Source of the DNA: Clostridium sp. CCUG 7971
GTDB taxonomy: Bacteria > Bacillota > Clostridia > Peptostreptococcales > Peptostreptococcaceae
DNA length: 64,000 nt
Reading direction: 5' to 3'
Assembly (NCBI RefSeq): GCF_017590215.1
Contig: NZ_JAFFPK010000037.1
Location: 1 to 64,000 of the forward strand
Shown one piece after another: positions 38,174 through 47,108 of this stretch. A program made the position numbers and the translations under genes. How positions within the stretch are numbered: the stretch's first letter is position 1; each line of letters starts with the position of its first letter. The notes under the pieces are model-generated. The model was not told the DNA's origin. It did not search any database and saw nothing but the letters and a program-made list of their open reading frames with translations.

Positions 38174-39313
38174 ATGAATAAATTAAAAGACTTAAAGTTG
38201 AAAAATCAACTTATTATTGTTACATATATAATGATTTTTCTTATTATTATAATAAAACCAACGCTAATACCAAATACTTTTAGGAAATTAATAACTGCAT
38301 TTAAACCATTTATAATAGGTGGAGCAATTGCATTTTTGATTAATATTCCTATGAAACTTATTGAAGAAAAAATAGTAAAGCCTTTAGGTAAAAAGTATAA
38401 ATATTTAGAAAAAATGTCTAGAGTTATAGCTTTGATATCTGCACTTACAATTGTTTCTGTTTTAATAGGTGCATTTATAAATTACATAGTGCCTCAGTTG
38501 CTTGATAGTTTAATAACTTTAACTGATGGAATTCCAGACTATATAAAATCACTGCAAAATTACATAACTGAAAATTTAAATAAGTTAGACGTAATTAAAT
38601 ATTTAAATACTGATATACCATCACTAATTCAAAAGGGATTATTATATATTAGCAATATTACAAATATGATTATATCTAATTTATTTAACTTTACACTTGG
38701 TATAACTAATTTCTTTGTAAATTTATTTTTAGCTGTAATAATAGCTATATATATTTTACTTAGTAAGGAAAAACTTATTCTACAATTTAAAAAATTAATA
38801 TACGCTTTTATTAGTGAAAAGAAATGTGAAAAGATATTATATGTACTAAAGTTAACTAACTATAAATTCTCTAGATTTATATTAGGGCAATCTACAGATG
38901 GGTTAATACTAGGAACAGTATTTTTTATTGCACTTTCATTATTTAAAATACCATATGCACTGCTTATAAGTATATTAATACCTATTTCAAATTTTGTTCC
39001 AATTTTTGGTACATACATAGGTATAGCCATATCTGCATTTATAATTCTTATGGTAAAGCCTACAGCAGTAATATTATTTTTAGTAATAATAATTACGATA
39101 CAACAAATAGATGGTAAATTTATATATCCAGTAGTAGTAGGCAACTCTTTAGGTCTTTCATCTTTATGGATATTACTAGCTATAGTTGTTGGAGGTAATT
39201 TATTTGGAATTTTAGGAATGTTATTAGGAATGCCACTTTTAAGTGTAGTGTATGAACTATTCTCACAAACTGTAAACAAAAGACTTAAAAATAAGGATAT
39301 AGATATTTCTTAA
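38174..39313 (+). CDS. AI-2E family transporter (TqsA/PerM-like)
   Basis: 379 aa from the ATG at 38174, chosen because aggagga lies just upstream; an in-frame start at 38114 has no SD. About eight hydrophobic segments are present. Two conserved blocks of the family are visible: LGQSTDGLILGTVFFIAL and IPISNFVPIFGTYIGI, then QQIDGKFIYPVVVGNSLGLSSLWI and GGNLFGILGMLLGMPLLSV. Members export small signals or act as Na+/H+ antiporters; the role here is open. Confidence 0.9.
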   Translation: MNKLKDLKLKNQLIIVTYIMIFLIIIIKPTLIPNTFRKLITAFKPFIIGGAIAFLINIPMKLIEEKIVKPLGKKYKYLEKMSRVIALISALTIVSVLIGAFINYIVPQLLDSLITLTDGIPDYIKSLQNYITENLNKLDVIKYLNTDIPSLIQKGLLYISNITNMIISNLFNFTLGITNFFVNLFLAVIIAIYILLSKEKLILQFKKLIYAFISEKKCEKILYVLKLTNYKFSRFILGQSTDGLILGTVFFIALSLFKIPYALLISILIPISNFVPIFGTYIGIAISAFIILMVKPTAVILFLVIIITIQQIDGKFIYPVVVGNSLGLSSLWILLAIVVGGNLFGILGMLLGMPLLSVVYELFSQTVNKRLKNKDIDIS

Positions 39314-39528
39314 GATTTTGAGATAATATATTATTCTATAGATGATTCATTAATATAATATACAACTAAATTAATATTTTAAATGGCCTATTTATAGGTC
39401 ATTTTTTATGCGTATTTGGGATAATTATGAAATGTTAATAAAACGTAATAAATGTAGTCATTTTAAAGTAAGACTTCTTTAATAAAATAAACATATAGAA
39501 TTTATAAAATTAAAGGAGGAGATAAAAA

Positions 39529-40938
39529 ATGAAGTATATACTAATGGCATTTCAAATTTTTCCATTGTCACTACTAATAACAGCTATAATTTATATTATA
39601 ATTTGCAAAATAAAAAATATTAATATTAAAGGTCGCAATAGAACAAAGGCATTATCAGAGTTTTCATTAATAGGTTTTTTCGTAATGTTTATATACGTTA
39701 CACAGATAATGGATTTTAATGGAGGTTTAGGGAGTGGATTAAATTTAAAACCACTACATCCATTTTATATATCTGCTAAATATGGAACAGTTAATGGAGG
39801 TATGATAAGCCAAATATGGTTAAATGTATTAATGTGTATACCTTTAGGGATTTTATTACCTATTGTATTTCCAAAACGTTTTGATAGATATTTACCTGTA
39901 TTTATAGTATCTTTTGGACTAACTTTTGCTACAGAACTTATACAGTTATTAACAGGTAGAAGTGCAGATATAGATGATATTATTGCAAATACAATTGGGG
40001 GATTATTAGGGTTTGCAATTTATATTTTTTATTATGGTATGCGTTACTTATTTAATAAAAAGAAAGGTGATAATACATTTAAAATCTCTAATTACAAATT
40101 AAAAGTTGTTATTTCGATAGCTATTTTACTAATAACATTTAGCCCTTTTGTAGTAATAAATATCATAGAGTCTCAAAGTGAATTTGGACATGTATATTAT
40201 GGACATTTAATGCCAGAGAAGATTGTACTTAATAAGAATATAAGTACATCAGATACAAAGTCAGTAGTTTATAAGATTTATTTTACTGAAAGCCAAGAAG
40301 AAGTAGGAAAAAGAATAATTAAAAACTCAGGATTTAAAAACTATAAATTTGATAAAATTGAAGATAACACAATGGTATACAGTGAAGATGATAGCAAATC
40401 CATCTATGTATATAAAGATAATACCTGGAACATAACCTATGGAGTTGCAAATAAAGTAAATAAAAGAAAACTACCAAACGAAGAAAATGCTACTAAATTA
40501 GCAAAAACATATTTAGATAAATTTGAAATTGATACAAATAAATTAAAATATGTAAAGCTTGGAACTGATTATGGTGATGATAACTTGCATTTAATATTTG
40601 AACCTATAGAAGAGAAAAATAGTAAAATAAAATCTGTAGGTGAAGTAGTTGTTGAGATAGGTGAAGATGGGAAATTATTTGGAATAAGTGATAGACGAGT
40701 ACAAGGAAAATATTATAAAGAGGTAGATATAATAAAACCAGAAAAGGCAGTTGAAGTTGCAAAAGATGTTGGTGTTGGGGATACTATGGGAACAGCATAT
40801 ATTAATGATATTAGACCTTCTTACTATGTACAAGAAGAGACAGGATACTTAATTCCTACATGGAATATTAAAGGAAACATTACTTATCCAAGTGGTCAAA
40901 CTAGTGAGTGGAATCCTAATATAGAATCAATAAAATAG
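39529..40938 (+). CDS. VanZ-like protein with a large C-terminal extracytoplasmic domain
   Basis: 469 aa. The first 180 residues are VanZ-like: several helices, LNVLMCIPLGILLPIVFPKR, LTFATELIQLLTGRSADIDD and DIIANTIGGLLGF. A further helix lies at about 188-207. The last 260 residues are soluble and outside, with two PepSY/YcdB-like stretches (NATKLAKTYLDKFEIDTNK, and EKAVEVAKDVG). VanZ proteins give low-level teicoplanin or lipopeptide resistance by an unclear surface mechanism; the added domain is unusual. SD aaaggagga precedes the ATG. Confidence 0.85.
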   Translation: MKYILMAFQIFPLSLLITAIIYIIICKIKNINIKGRNRTKALSEFSLIGFFVMFIYVTQIMDFNGGLGSGLNLKPLHPFYISAKYGTVNGGMISQIWLNVLMCIPLGILLPIVFPKRFDRYLPVFIVSFGLTFATELIQLLTGRSADIDDIIANTIGGLLGFAIYIFYYGMRYLFNKKKGDNTFKISNYKLKVVISIAILLITFSPFVVINIIESQSEFGHVYYGHLMPEKIVLNKNISTSDTKSVVYKIYFTESQEEVGKRIIKNSGFKNYKFDKIEDNTMVYSEDDSKSIYVYKDNTWNITYGVANKVNKRKLPNEENATKLAKTYLDKFEIDTNKLKYVKLGTDYGDDNLHLIFEPIEEKNSKIKSVGEVVVEIGEDGKLFGISDRRVQGKYYKEVDIIKPEKAVEVAKDVGVGDTMGTAYINDIRPSYYVQEETGYLIPTWNIKGNITYPSGQTSEWNPNIESIK

Positions 40939-41088
40939 TTACAAATAAAACAATCTTTTATAAAAATTTAAGATTTATAAAAATAAGTTACTTAAAAGTG
41001 CCTAATTGTAGCTTATTTATTTAAGGATTATTATGTATTTAAGATAAATAAAGAAAAAATACATTAAATAATTTAGGGAGTTGGTTAT

Positions 41089-41721
41089 ATGAATTTTGAT
41101 AACAAAGACACAGCATTAGTACTTGTAGATCCACAAAATGAATTTTTACATCAAATGGGAGCTGGATACTCATTAGCAAATGATGTTTTAGAAAATAATA
41201 ATACTATAGAAAATATAGAGTCTCTACTTAAAGCTTCAAAGTCAAAAGGATATAAAGTATTTGTATCACCACATTATTACTATCCACATGATCACAAGTG
41301 GCAATTTGGTACAAATGGTGAAAATATGATGCATGGTATGAAAATGTTTGAAAGAAAAGGTCCATCAGATGCAGTTGAAAAAGATTCAAGAGCAGATATA
41401 TATGATTCATTTAAACCATATATAGAGGATGGAGAAACTGTAATAGCAAGTCCACATAAAATATTTGGACCTCAAACAAATGATTTAGTATTACAATTAA
41501 GAAAACAAAAAATTGACAAGGTAATACTAGGAGGAATGAACTCAAATATTTGTATAGAATCACATATGCGTGATTTAGTTGAACAAGGTTTTGAAGTTTA
41601 TATAGCAAAAGATGCTACTGCTGCACCAGGAATGGATGCTTATAAAGCAGCTGAAATAAACTTTGATATGTTATCAAGTGGATCACTTACAACAGAAGAC
41701 GTTATAAGCAAATTAGTATAA
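41089..41721 (+). CDS. Cysteine hydrolase, isochorismatase family
   Basis: 210 aa, cytosolic. The catalytic triad D14 (LVLVDPQNEF), K124 (SPHKIFGPQTNDL) and C155 (GMNSNICIESHMRDL) is complete. The family includes isochorismatases, nicotinamidases and carbamoylases; the sequence between the motifs does not show which. SD gggag precedes the ATG. It has its own terminator and no linked pathway genes. Confidence 0.88.
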   Translation: MNFDNKDTALVLVDPQNEFLHQMGAGYSLANDVLENNNTIENIESLLKASKSKGYKVFVSPHYYYPHDHKWQFGTNGENMMHGMKMFERKGPSDAVEKDSRADIYDSFKPYIEDGETVIASPHKIFGPQTNDLVLQLRKQKIDKVILGGMNSNICIESHMRDLVEQGFEVYIAKDATAAPGMDAYKAAEINFDMLSSGSLTTEDVISKLV

Positions 41722-41728
41722 TAAAAAA

Positions 41729-41758
41729 AGCTATATCATTGATTTGATATAGTTTTTT
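41729..41758 (+). terminator. Rho-independent terminator
   Basis: CTATATCA (41731-41738) pairs with TGATATAG (41745-41752), then six T. Confidence 0.85.
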
Positions 41759-41881
41759 ATTATTATTTGAATAACTCTTTTAAAATTATAAAGATTTATA
41801 TTAGTAAAACTTAGGATTTTATATAATTTATTTGATACAAGTCGATAAAGGTTATAAAATAAAGAAGAGGGAGGGGATCGC

Positions 41882-43411
41882 ATGAAAGAAAAATTTCGTT
41901 CTGCTTTAGGGATGTCATATTTTATATATGTAGCACTTTTTATATCAATTATAAATAAAGCAGTACAAGTAGGATTATTTAAAGATAACAACCCTATAAC
42001 GCAGATATTTGGAAAGATAAATTTTGAATCACCAGTAGGTGTAGGAAGTACCTTATTCTTTATTATTTTTTACTCGATTACTTTTTATATTGTAAAATCA
42101 GATACTGACAAAATAATAATATGTGAAGATGAAAATATAAAAAATAAAATTCACAAAAAGTTAATTATATATAAGATAATAATAGTGTTAACCATTGGGT
42201 TCGGAACATATATAACCTTAGCTTCTAATAATATAGACATATTATTTACAAGTATATTTTTGATAATAGATAGTGTACTTATTCTTTATGCAAAAGAAGG
42301 ATACTTAAAATCTTATTTATACAATAGACAGGTTCAATGGTCTAAAGAAATAAATAATGAAGATACTGATAAAGATACTTATAAATGGAGAAAAAAACGT
42401 AAGTTTAATGGATATGTAAAAATAAACTCAAAGCATAGATATATGAATATACTTAAGTATATTCCAACAATTATTTTTGCAATAGTTTTTATGATGCCAG
42501 ATTCGATTTTAATAAGACTTTTAATGGGATATATTTTATTATTTAATATTGCCGCGGTAATAGAAAATTTATTTAGTCTTTATACAAGTGCTAAAGGAGT
42601 ATGTACATCAGTTAAAGAGTGTACTAATAAAGGAAACCACTACTATAGGATAGTTGTTACAGACTATGAAAATAAAACAGAGATGGAATTTAGAATAGAA
42701 GAACTATTTAATATATGTGAAATGGACACAGTAGAAGTGGTATATGGAGTGTTTAGTAAAAGATGTATAATGATAAATAATTTTATTAATATGCCAAAGA
42801 AAAGTCTTAAAAGTACCTATTTTTCATTATTTGCATTTTTGGTAATTATAATAGGTATATTTATAAAAGCTTTCACACTGCATACAAACGAGTATGAATA
42901 TAACAATGCTACATACGAAGATACTGAATATAAAAATGATATAGAATATATGAATAATCCAGATATAGTATTAACAGGACAAGAAATTTTAGATTTATAC
43001 GAAAATACTAAAAAAGATACGCTTAATTATGAAATTTTTCATCCTGAAGAGTACTATGTAGAATCTACATTCAATACATTTGAACATTATGAAGGTATGG
43101 TTAAGAGACAAATAGTAGATGAAAAAAGGTATGGACAAATTTTATATCCATATTCTTATGATAGCTATGACAATAATATAACTCTTCAAAGAGAAAGTGC
43201 AATGTATTTAACAAGTTTAGTGCTACCTTCAGATGCAAAGGAAGAGAGGTCGTTAGTTAATGAAGGTTATGGAATAGAGAGTAGAGTTTATTCATCTAGT
43301 AGAGGAACTTTTGTAGTTAGAATGCAAAGAAAGCAATACTTTAATGGTACAGAGCCTTATTATAACAAGGATGAAATAGTAGATATTAAGTATCTTAAAC
43401 TTATAGAATAA
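41882..43411 (+). CDS. Unknown multi-pass membrane protein
   Basis: 509 aa with a very strong SD (gggagggg). Hydrophobic helices lie near 10-25, 55-75, 95-140, 195-235 and 315-330. The region between (about 235-310) is cytosolic, with CTSVKECTNKGNHYYRIVVT and EVVYGVFSKRCIMI, a small beta-rich domain. The C-terminus (330-509) is extracytoplasmic, acidic and Tyr-rich. I do not recognise the family. Single gene with terminator after it. Confidence 0.7.
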   Translation: MKEKFRSALGMSYFIYVALFISIINKAVQVGLFKDNNPITQIFGKINFESPVGVGSTLFFIIFYSITFYIVKSDTDKIIICEDENIKNKIHKKLIIYKIIIVLTIGFGTYITLASNNIDILFTSIFLIIDSVLILYAKEGYLKSYLYNRQVQWSKEINNEDTDKDTYKWRKKRKFNGYVKINSKHRYMNILKYIPTIIFAIVFMMPDSILIRLLMGYILLFNIAAVIENLFSLYTSAKGVCTSVKECTNKGNHYYRIVVTDYENKTEMEFRIEELFNICEMDTVEVVYGVFSKRCIMINNFINMPKKSLKSTYFSLFAFLVIIIGIFIKAFTLHTNEYEYNNATYEDTEYKNDIEYMNNPDIVLTGQEILDLYENTKKDTLNYEIFHPEEYYVESTFNTFEHYEGMVKRQIVDEKRYGQILYPYSYDSYDNNITLQRESAMYLTSLVLPSDAKEERSLVNEGYGIESRVYSSSRGTFVVRMQRKQYFNGTEPYYNKDEIVDIKYLKLIE

Positions 43412-43465
43412 ATAATAGTTAATCTTATCATAAGTAAGGGAACATGATTTTAGAATATAAATAAT

Positions 43466-43504
43466 AAAAAGAACAGTATAGGATAAAAAGTGCTGTTCTT
43501 TTTT
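43466..43504. terminator. Bidirectional terminator
   Basis: AAAAAGAACAG pairs with CTGTTCTTTTT between convergent genes. Confidence 0.75.
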
Positions 43505-43533
43505 ATTATTTTCATTCATTTACATTATTTCAA

Positions 43534-43710
43534 CTAGTTTTGAGATATGCACTTTTTAGGACAAGAAAGTTCACATGCTCCACAATCAACACAAGCTGAT
43601 GAATTTATTATTCTTTTTTTATCTTCTAATTGTGCTATACATCCGACTATACATACTCTTTCACAGGTTCCACAAGCTACACAATTAAATTTATCAATTA
43701 TTCTAGGCAT
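43534..43710 (-). CDS. 2[4Fe-4S] ferredoxin
   Basis: 58 aa: MPRIIDKFNCVACGTCERVC ... NSSACVDCGACELSCPKKC. Cys C10/C13/C16/C20 and C40/C43/C46/C50 form two 4Fe-4S motifs, with extra Cys at 24 and 54. The first motif lacks the Pro that usually follows the fourth Cys. It starts 12 bp after the flavoprotein gene on the same strand, with SD agggag. It probably passes electrons to that flavoprotein. The plus-strand frame over it is only its antisense. Confidence 0.88.
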   Translation of the reverse strand: MPRIIDKFNCVACGTCERVCIVGCIAQLEDKKRIINSSACVDCGACELSCPKKCISQN

Positions 43711-43722
43711 AGTAGACTCCCT

Positions 43723-44094
43723 TTATAAAGTCTGTTTACAAGAGTTAACTGTAACTTCTAATACTCTTGTTAAGAAAGGAAATTTATCTCTCATCATTTT
43801 AAAGTTATCCCCATCTTTTAAGAATTTAGCAGTTCCCTCAAGTAAAAATCCAGTTCCCATATATCTATAGCCCATTACTTCGTGGCTACCTAGCGTTAAT
43901 TTAACATTAGGATTAATATTTATATTATTCTCTGTGTTTATCATTGCAGCAGCTGGAATTAATATTTTATTTTCTTCTACAATAACTAGATAGCTATTCC
44001 ACGTATTTGATACATGAGCCTCATTATTTGCACAAGTAACAATAGAAACAACCCCTTCATTATTTAAAACCTCTAAAAATTTTTCTGTAAACAT
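43723..44094 (-). CDS. Pyridoxamine 5'-phosphate oxidase family (FMN-binding) protein
   Basis: 123 aa with the split-barrel flavin-binding pattern: FTEKFLEVLNNEGVVSIVTC, HVSNTWNSYLVIVEENKIL, IPAAAMINTENNININPNV, EVMGYRYMGTGFLLEGTAKF. Members bind FMN or F420 and reduce small molecules. SD aggagg precedes the ATG. It forms an operon with a ferredoxin and is divergent from an Rrf2 regulator gene; a dyad lies in its promoter. Confidence 0.85.
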   Translation of the reverse strand: MFTEKFLEVLNNEGVVSIVTCANNEAHVSNTWNSYLVIVEENKILIPAAAMINTENNININPNVKLTLGSHEVMGYRYMGTGFLLEGTAKFLKDGDNFKMMRDKFPFLTRVLEVTVNSCKQTL

Positions 44095-44120
44095 TTTATA
44101 TTCCTCCTTAAATTATAGAT

Positions 44121-44143
44121 AAATATTATCGTCGATAAATATT
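44121..44143. promoter_or_regulatory. Imperfect palindrome, candidate Rrf2 operator
   Basis: AAATATTATCG and CGATAAATATT face each other around TC; the arms are identical apart from one missing T on the left. It lies just upstream of the flavoprotein-ferredoxin operon, which is divergent from an Rrf2 gene. Confidence 0.5.
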
Positions 44144-44189
44144 GTCTGGAATTATAATATAATAATTTTTTTAATGTGTCAATAAAAAG

Positions 44190-44262
44190 TTCGCTTTGCT
44201 CATGTCGCTCAAGTAGTTTGACCACACGTGGCTCAAACGGTTTTGCCCGTTGATAAAAATCT
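44190..44262. repeat. GC-rich intergenic segment related to 3607-3680
   Basis: Richer in G/C than the surroundings, without a reading frame. On the minus strand it reads CTTGAGCGACATGAGC-AAAGCGAA, sharing word order with the segment at 3607-3680. It also contains a small dyad AACGG-TTTTGC-CCGTT. Confidence 0.4.
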
Positions 44263-44354
44263 TATTTTAAGTTGAATACAAGTAAGGTATCTTGAATCAA
44301 ATTTAATAATAATGTATGATAAAGGTATTATTTTTTAAAGGAGCGTAAAATTAA

Positions 44355-44858
44355 ATGAAATTTTCAGTAGGAGTAGAATATGCACTACATTGTTTACTAT
44401 ATATGGTTAATTTAGAAGAAAATAGATCAGTTGGAATTAGGGATTTAGCAACATTTCAAGGTATATCAGAAAGCTATCTGTCTAAGGTATATGCAAGATT
44501 AAGTAAATCTGGAATAATAAAATCTGTACCAGGAGTAAAGGGAGGATATGCATTAGCCCGTAGTGCAGATAAGATAACATTTTGGGATGTTGTAGAAGCT
44601 GTAGAGGGAAGCGAACCATTCTTTCAATGTGCAGAAATAAGGCAAAATAATGTATTACTAGATAAAGATAATTTACCAGATACACATACTAAGTGTCCTT
44701 GTTTAATAAAGGTAGTAATGTTAGAAGCTGAAAATGAAATGAAAAAATATTTAAATAATAAGACATTAGAATGGCTATATAATCAAGTATATAATAAGAT
44801 ACTTCCAAAAGAGATGGAACAAGCAACAATCGAATGGTTTAAAAATACAAAAAAATAA
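44355..44858 (+). CDS. Rrf2 family transcriptional regulator
   Basis: 167 aa. Winged HTH: KFSVGVEYALHCLLYM, VGIRDLATFQGISESYLSKVYARLSKSGIIKSVPGVKGGYALA. The C-terminal part has three Cys (C117, C135 and C137 by count: FFQCAE and TKCPCLI), the pattern by which many Rrf2 proteins (IscR, NsrR, RsrR) bind an Fe-S cluster. SD aaaggag. It is divergent from the ferredoxin-flavoprotein operon and probably controls it in response to redox, Fe-S or NO status. Confidence 0.88.
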   Translation: MKFSVGVEYALHCLLYMVNLEENRSVGIRDLATFQGISESYLSKVYARLSKSGIIKSVPGVKGGYALARSADKITFWDVVEAVEGSEPFFQCAEIRQNNVLLDKDNLPDTHTKCPCLIKVVMLEAENEMKKYLNNKTLEWLYNQVYNKILPKEMEQATIEWFKNTKK

Positions 44859-44973
44859 TATTATAAATATGATTATATTAAATAAACCTATAAAATAAAT
44901 TCAAGTTACATTAAGTTTGATATTTATTTAATTAGTAAATTTATAAATACACCAACAGGTGGGAGGATAGGCC

Positions 44974-45447
44974 ATGAATAAAGAAGAACAACTAAAAGAG
45001 GGTTTTAGGGATTTGTATAGCAAGATGGATTGGCTTAATAGACTTAAGATGGAAGAGGCACTTAAAGGATATAAGTCTTCTGAAATTCATTGTATGGAAT
45101 ATATTGAAAAAAATACAGATTCAAATGTGACAAAGCTTGCAGATGCTTTTTATATGACAAGAGGTGGCATAAGTAAAATAATCAAGAAACTTATAAATAA
45201 TGGACTAGTGGAAAGTTACCAAAAGCCAGATAATAAAAAGGAAATATATTTTAGACTGACTGAAAAAGGAAAAGAAGTTAACAAAGTGCACGAGAAACTG
45301 CACAAAGAATTTGAAGAACGTGATAAAGTAATACTTGATCAAGTAACTGAGGAACAATATGAAAGTATATTTAGCTTTATAAAAACCTATAGTAACCATT
45401 TAGATACAGAAATAAAGAAAGTGCGTGAGGATGTTAAATCCAAATAA
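44974..45447 (+). CDS. MarR family transcriptional regulator
   Basis: 157 aa. MarR winged helix: YKSSEIHCMEYIEKNTDSNVTKLADAFYMTRGGISKIIKKLI, the wing YQKPDNKKEIYFRLTEKGKEV, and C-terminal dimerisation helix. SD gtgggagg. It is followed by an MFS exporter whose promoter carries repeated GGAAACA sites, so it is probably the repressor of that exporter, induced by a phenolic or drug-like ligand. A terminator separates the two. Confidence 0.9.
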   Translation: MNKEEQLKEGFRDLYSKMDWLNRLKMEEALKGYKSSEIHCMEYIEKNTDSNVTKLADAFYMTRGGISKIIKKLINNGLVESYQKPDNKKEIYFRLTEKGKEVNKVHEKLHKEFEERDKVILDQVTEEQYESIFSFIKTYSNHLDTEIKKVREDVKSK

Positions 45448-45489
45448 AAAATGCAGCCTAACTTAATTGAAAAGAAGGCTGCATTTTTT
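45446..45489 (+). terminator. Rho-independent terminator after marR
   Basis: AAATGCAGCCT pairs with AGGCTGCATTT, then T-run. Confidence 0.88.
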
Positions 45490-45504
45490 ATTATCATCAT
45501 TTTG

Positions 45505-45554
45505 TTGACAAGGAAACAAAATGGTGATACGATTGATATGTTTCTGAGGAAACA
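45505..45554 (+). promoter_or_regulatory. MFS promoter with MarR-like operator
   Basis: TTGACA (45505-45510) and TACGAT (45528-45533), 17-bp spacer. The word AGGAAACAAAA occurs twice: just after the -35 (from 45511) and at 45547. The second is half of a perfect palindrome TGTTTC-TGAG-GAAACA (45539-45554). These are probable binding sites of the MarR protein encoded upstream. Confidence 0.7.
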
Positions 45555-45580
45555 AAAATCAAAAAGGAGAAACACTAACT

Positions 45581-46858
45581 ATGAATAAAAAGACAATATT
45601 ATCAAAAGATTTTTTACTTGTTGCAGTAGGGCAGATTATTTCTCTATTTGGCAATCAAATATTAAGATATGCACTCCCCCTTTATCTACTAAATAAAACA
45701 GGTTCGTCTGTATTGTTTGGTAGCATTATGGCATCTTCCTTTATACCTATGATTTTACTCTTCCCTATAGGAGGTATAATTGCAGACCGTTTTAACAAAA
45801 GAAACATCATGGTAATTCTAGATTTTAGTACGGCAATACTGATTTTTATGTTTTATTTGCTATCAGGTAAAATGGATATTGTTTTACTAATGGCGATTAC
45901 ACTGATTATTTTATATGGCATACAAGGTGCCTATCAACCAGCAGTTAAGTCAAGCATACCTACTTTGCTAGATAAAGAGTATATAATGAAAGGAAATTCA
46001 ATTGTTGATGTGATTAACTCTTTGGGAAATATGATTGGACCAGTAATTGGTGGTATACTATATTCAATTGTGGGATTAACACCGATACTATATGTGAGTA
46101 TAGCTTGCTTTTTTCTTTCAGCACTAATGGAAATGTTTATTAATATTCCATTTGAAAGAGAAAAAGTAAAAGGTAATATACTATCTGTAGGTTTTAATGA
46201 TTTAAAAGAAAGCTTTACATTTATGTTTAAGAAGAAACCTGTTCTATTGAAAGTGTCTTTAGTATTTTCCTGTGTAAATTTATTACTAACTACTTTAATT
46301 TTAGTTGGATTACCAGTCTTAATTACACAGCACTTAGGATTTGAAGCTAACAAAGCTAATAGACTTTACGGATACGCACAAGGAGTAATGGCTTTTGGTA
46401 GTATATTAGGAGGTTTGCTTGCAGGAGTATTTTCAAAGAAATTGAAATTAAAAACAAGTCCACTGCTTCTAATAGGATGTTCATTATCTGTATTAATAGG
46501 AGGCATCGCGTTACAACTACTAAAAGATCCAATAAAAATTTATATTGCATTAGTACTTGGAGGTGTTTTACTATTGATATTTTCTACATTATTTTCTATT
46601 CAAATAATGACATACCAACAAATTTTAACACCAAAAAATTTAACTGGAAAAGTAATTTCATGTGTTATGTGCATCTGCATGTGCACAAATCCCCTTGGTC
46701 AGTTTATTTATGGTGTTGTATTTGATAAAATAGGAAACCGCATGTATCTTCCATTTTATGTAGCAGGATTTATAATGATTGGAATTAGCATTTTTACTAG
46801 TCATATTTTCTATGAAATTGACGGTCATATGGAAGAAAAAGCAAATTCTAATTTATAG
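45581..46858 (+). CDS. MFS transporter, paralog of 59828-61102
   Basis: 425 aa, 12 hydrophobic segments, GGIIADRFNKRNIMVILDF in loop 2-3. It shares long identical stretches with the second MFS protein of the window (GQIIS-FGN-ILR-ALPLYLL, KRNIMVILDF, LYGIQGAYQPAV, GPVIGGILY). SD aaaaggag. It is controlled by a MarR-type site, whereas the paralog is under a TetR-type operator. Probable drug or metabolite exporter of the MFS_3 group. Confidence 0.88.
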   Translation: MNKKTILSKDFLLVAVGQIISLFGNQILRYALPLYLLNKTGSSVLFGSIMASSFIPMILLFPIGGIIADRFNKRNIMVILDFSTAILIFMFYLLSGKMDIVLLMAITLIILYGIQGAYQPAVKSSIPTLLDKEYIMKGNSIVDVINSLGNMIGPVIGGILYSIVGLTPILYVSIACFFLSALMEMFINIPFEREKVKGNILSVGFNDLKESFTFMFKKKPVLLKVSLVFSCVNLLLTTLILVGLPVLITQHLGFEANKANRLYGYAQGVMAFGSILGGLLAGVFSKKLKLKTSPLLLIGCSLSVLIGGIALQLLKDPIKIYIALVLGGVLLLIFSTLFSIQIMTYQQILTPKNLTGKVISCVMCICMCTNPLGQFIYGVVFDKIGNRMYLPFYVAGFIMIGISIFTSHIFYEIDGHMEEKANSNL

Positions 46859-47072
46859 AGTAGATAAAATGATAAATTTAAGAATTGAAAGTATTAATCT
46901 TGGTCGGATGGGTATTTTTTTCTTTATTTTTAATCTCTATATCAAGAAAAATAATATTAATAGAAATTCTAACTCATTTGAGTTTAATAAGAACATATAT
47001 TTTAAAATTATTTAAGATTCAGAGTGGAAATAATTGATAAAAGTAGTTAAGTATATTACACTATGATTTATA

Positions 47073-47090
47073 AATGAACAAAAATTCATT
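47073..47090 (+). promoter_or_regulatory. Palindrome AATGAA-N6-TTCATT upstream of tetR
   Basis: Perfect 6-bp arms located 19 bp before the ATG of the TetR gene; likely autoregulatory operator. Confidence 0.55.
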
Positions 47091-47108
47091 CATAAAAAGG
47101 AGATATAC

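Noticed and set aside
43547-43870. Plus-strand 107-aa frame
   Set aside because: It is antisense to the clear ferredoxin and flavoprotein genes on the minus strand, has no SD and no recognisable motif.
46779-47015. 78-aa plus-strand frame past the end of the MFS gene
   Set aside because: Starts inside the MFS gene in another frame, lacks an SD and has low-complexity Asn/Lys/Ile content.
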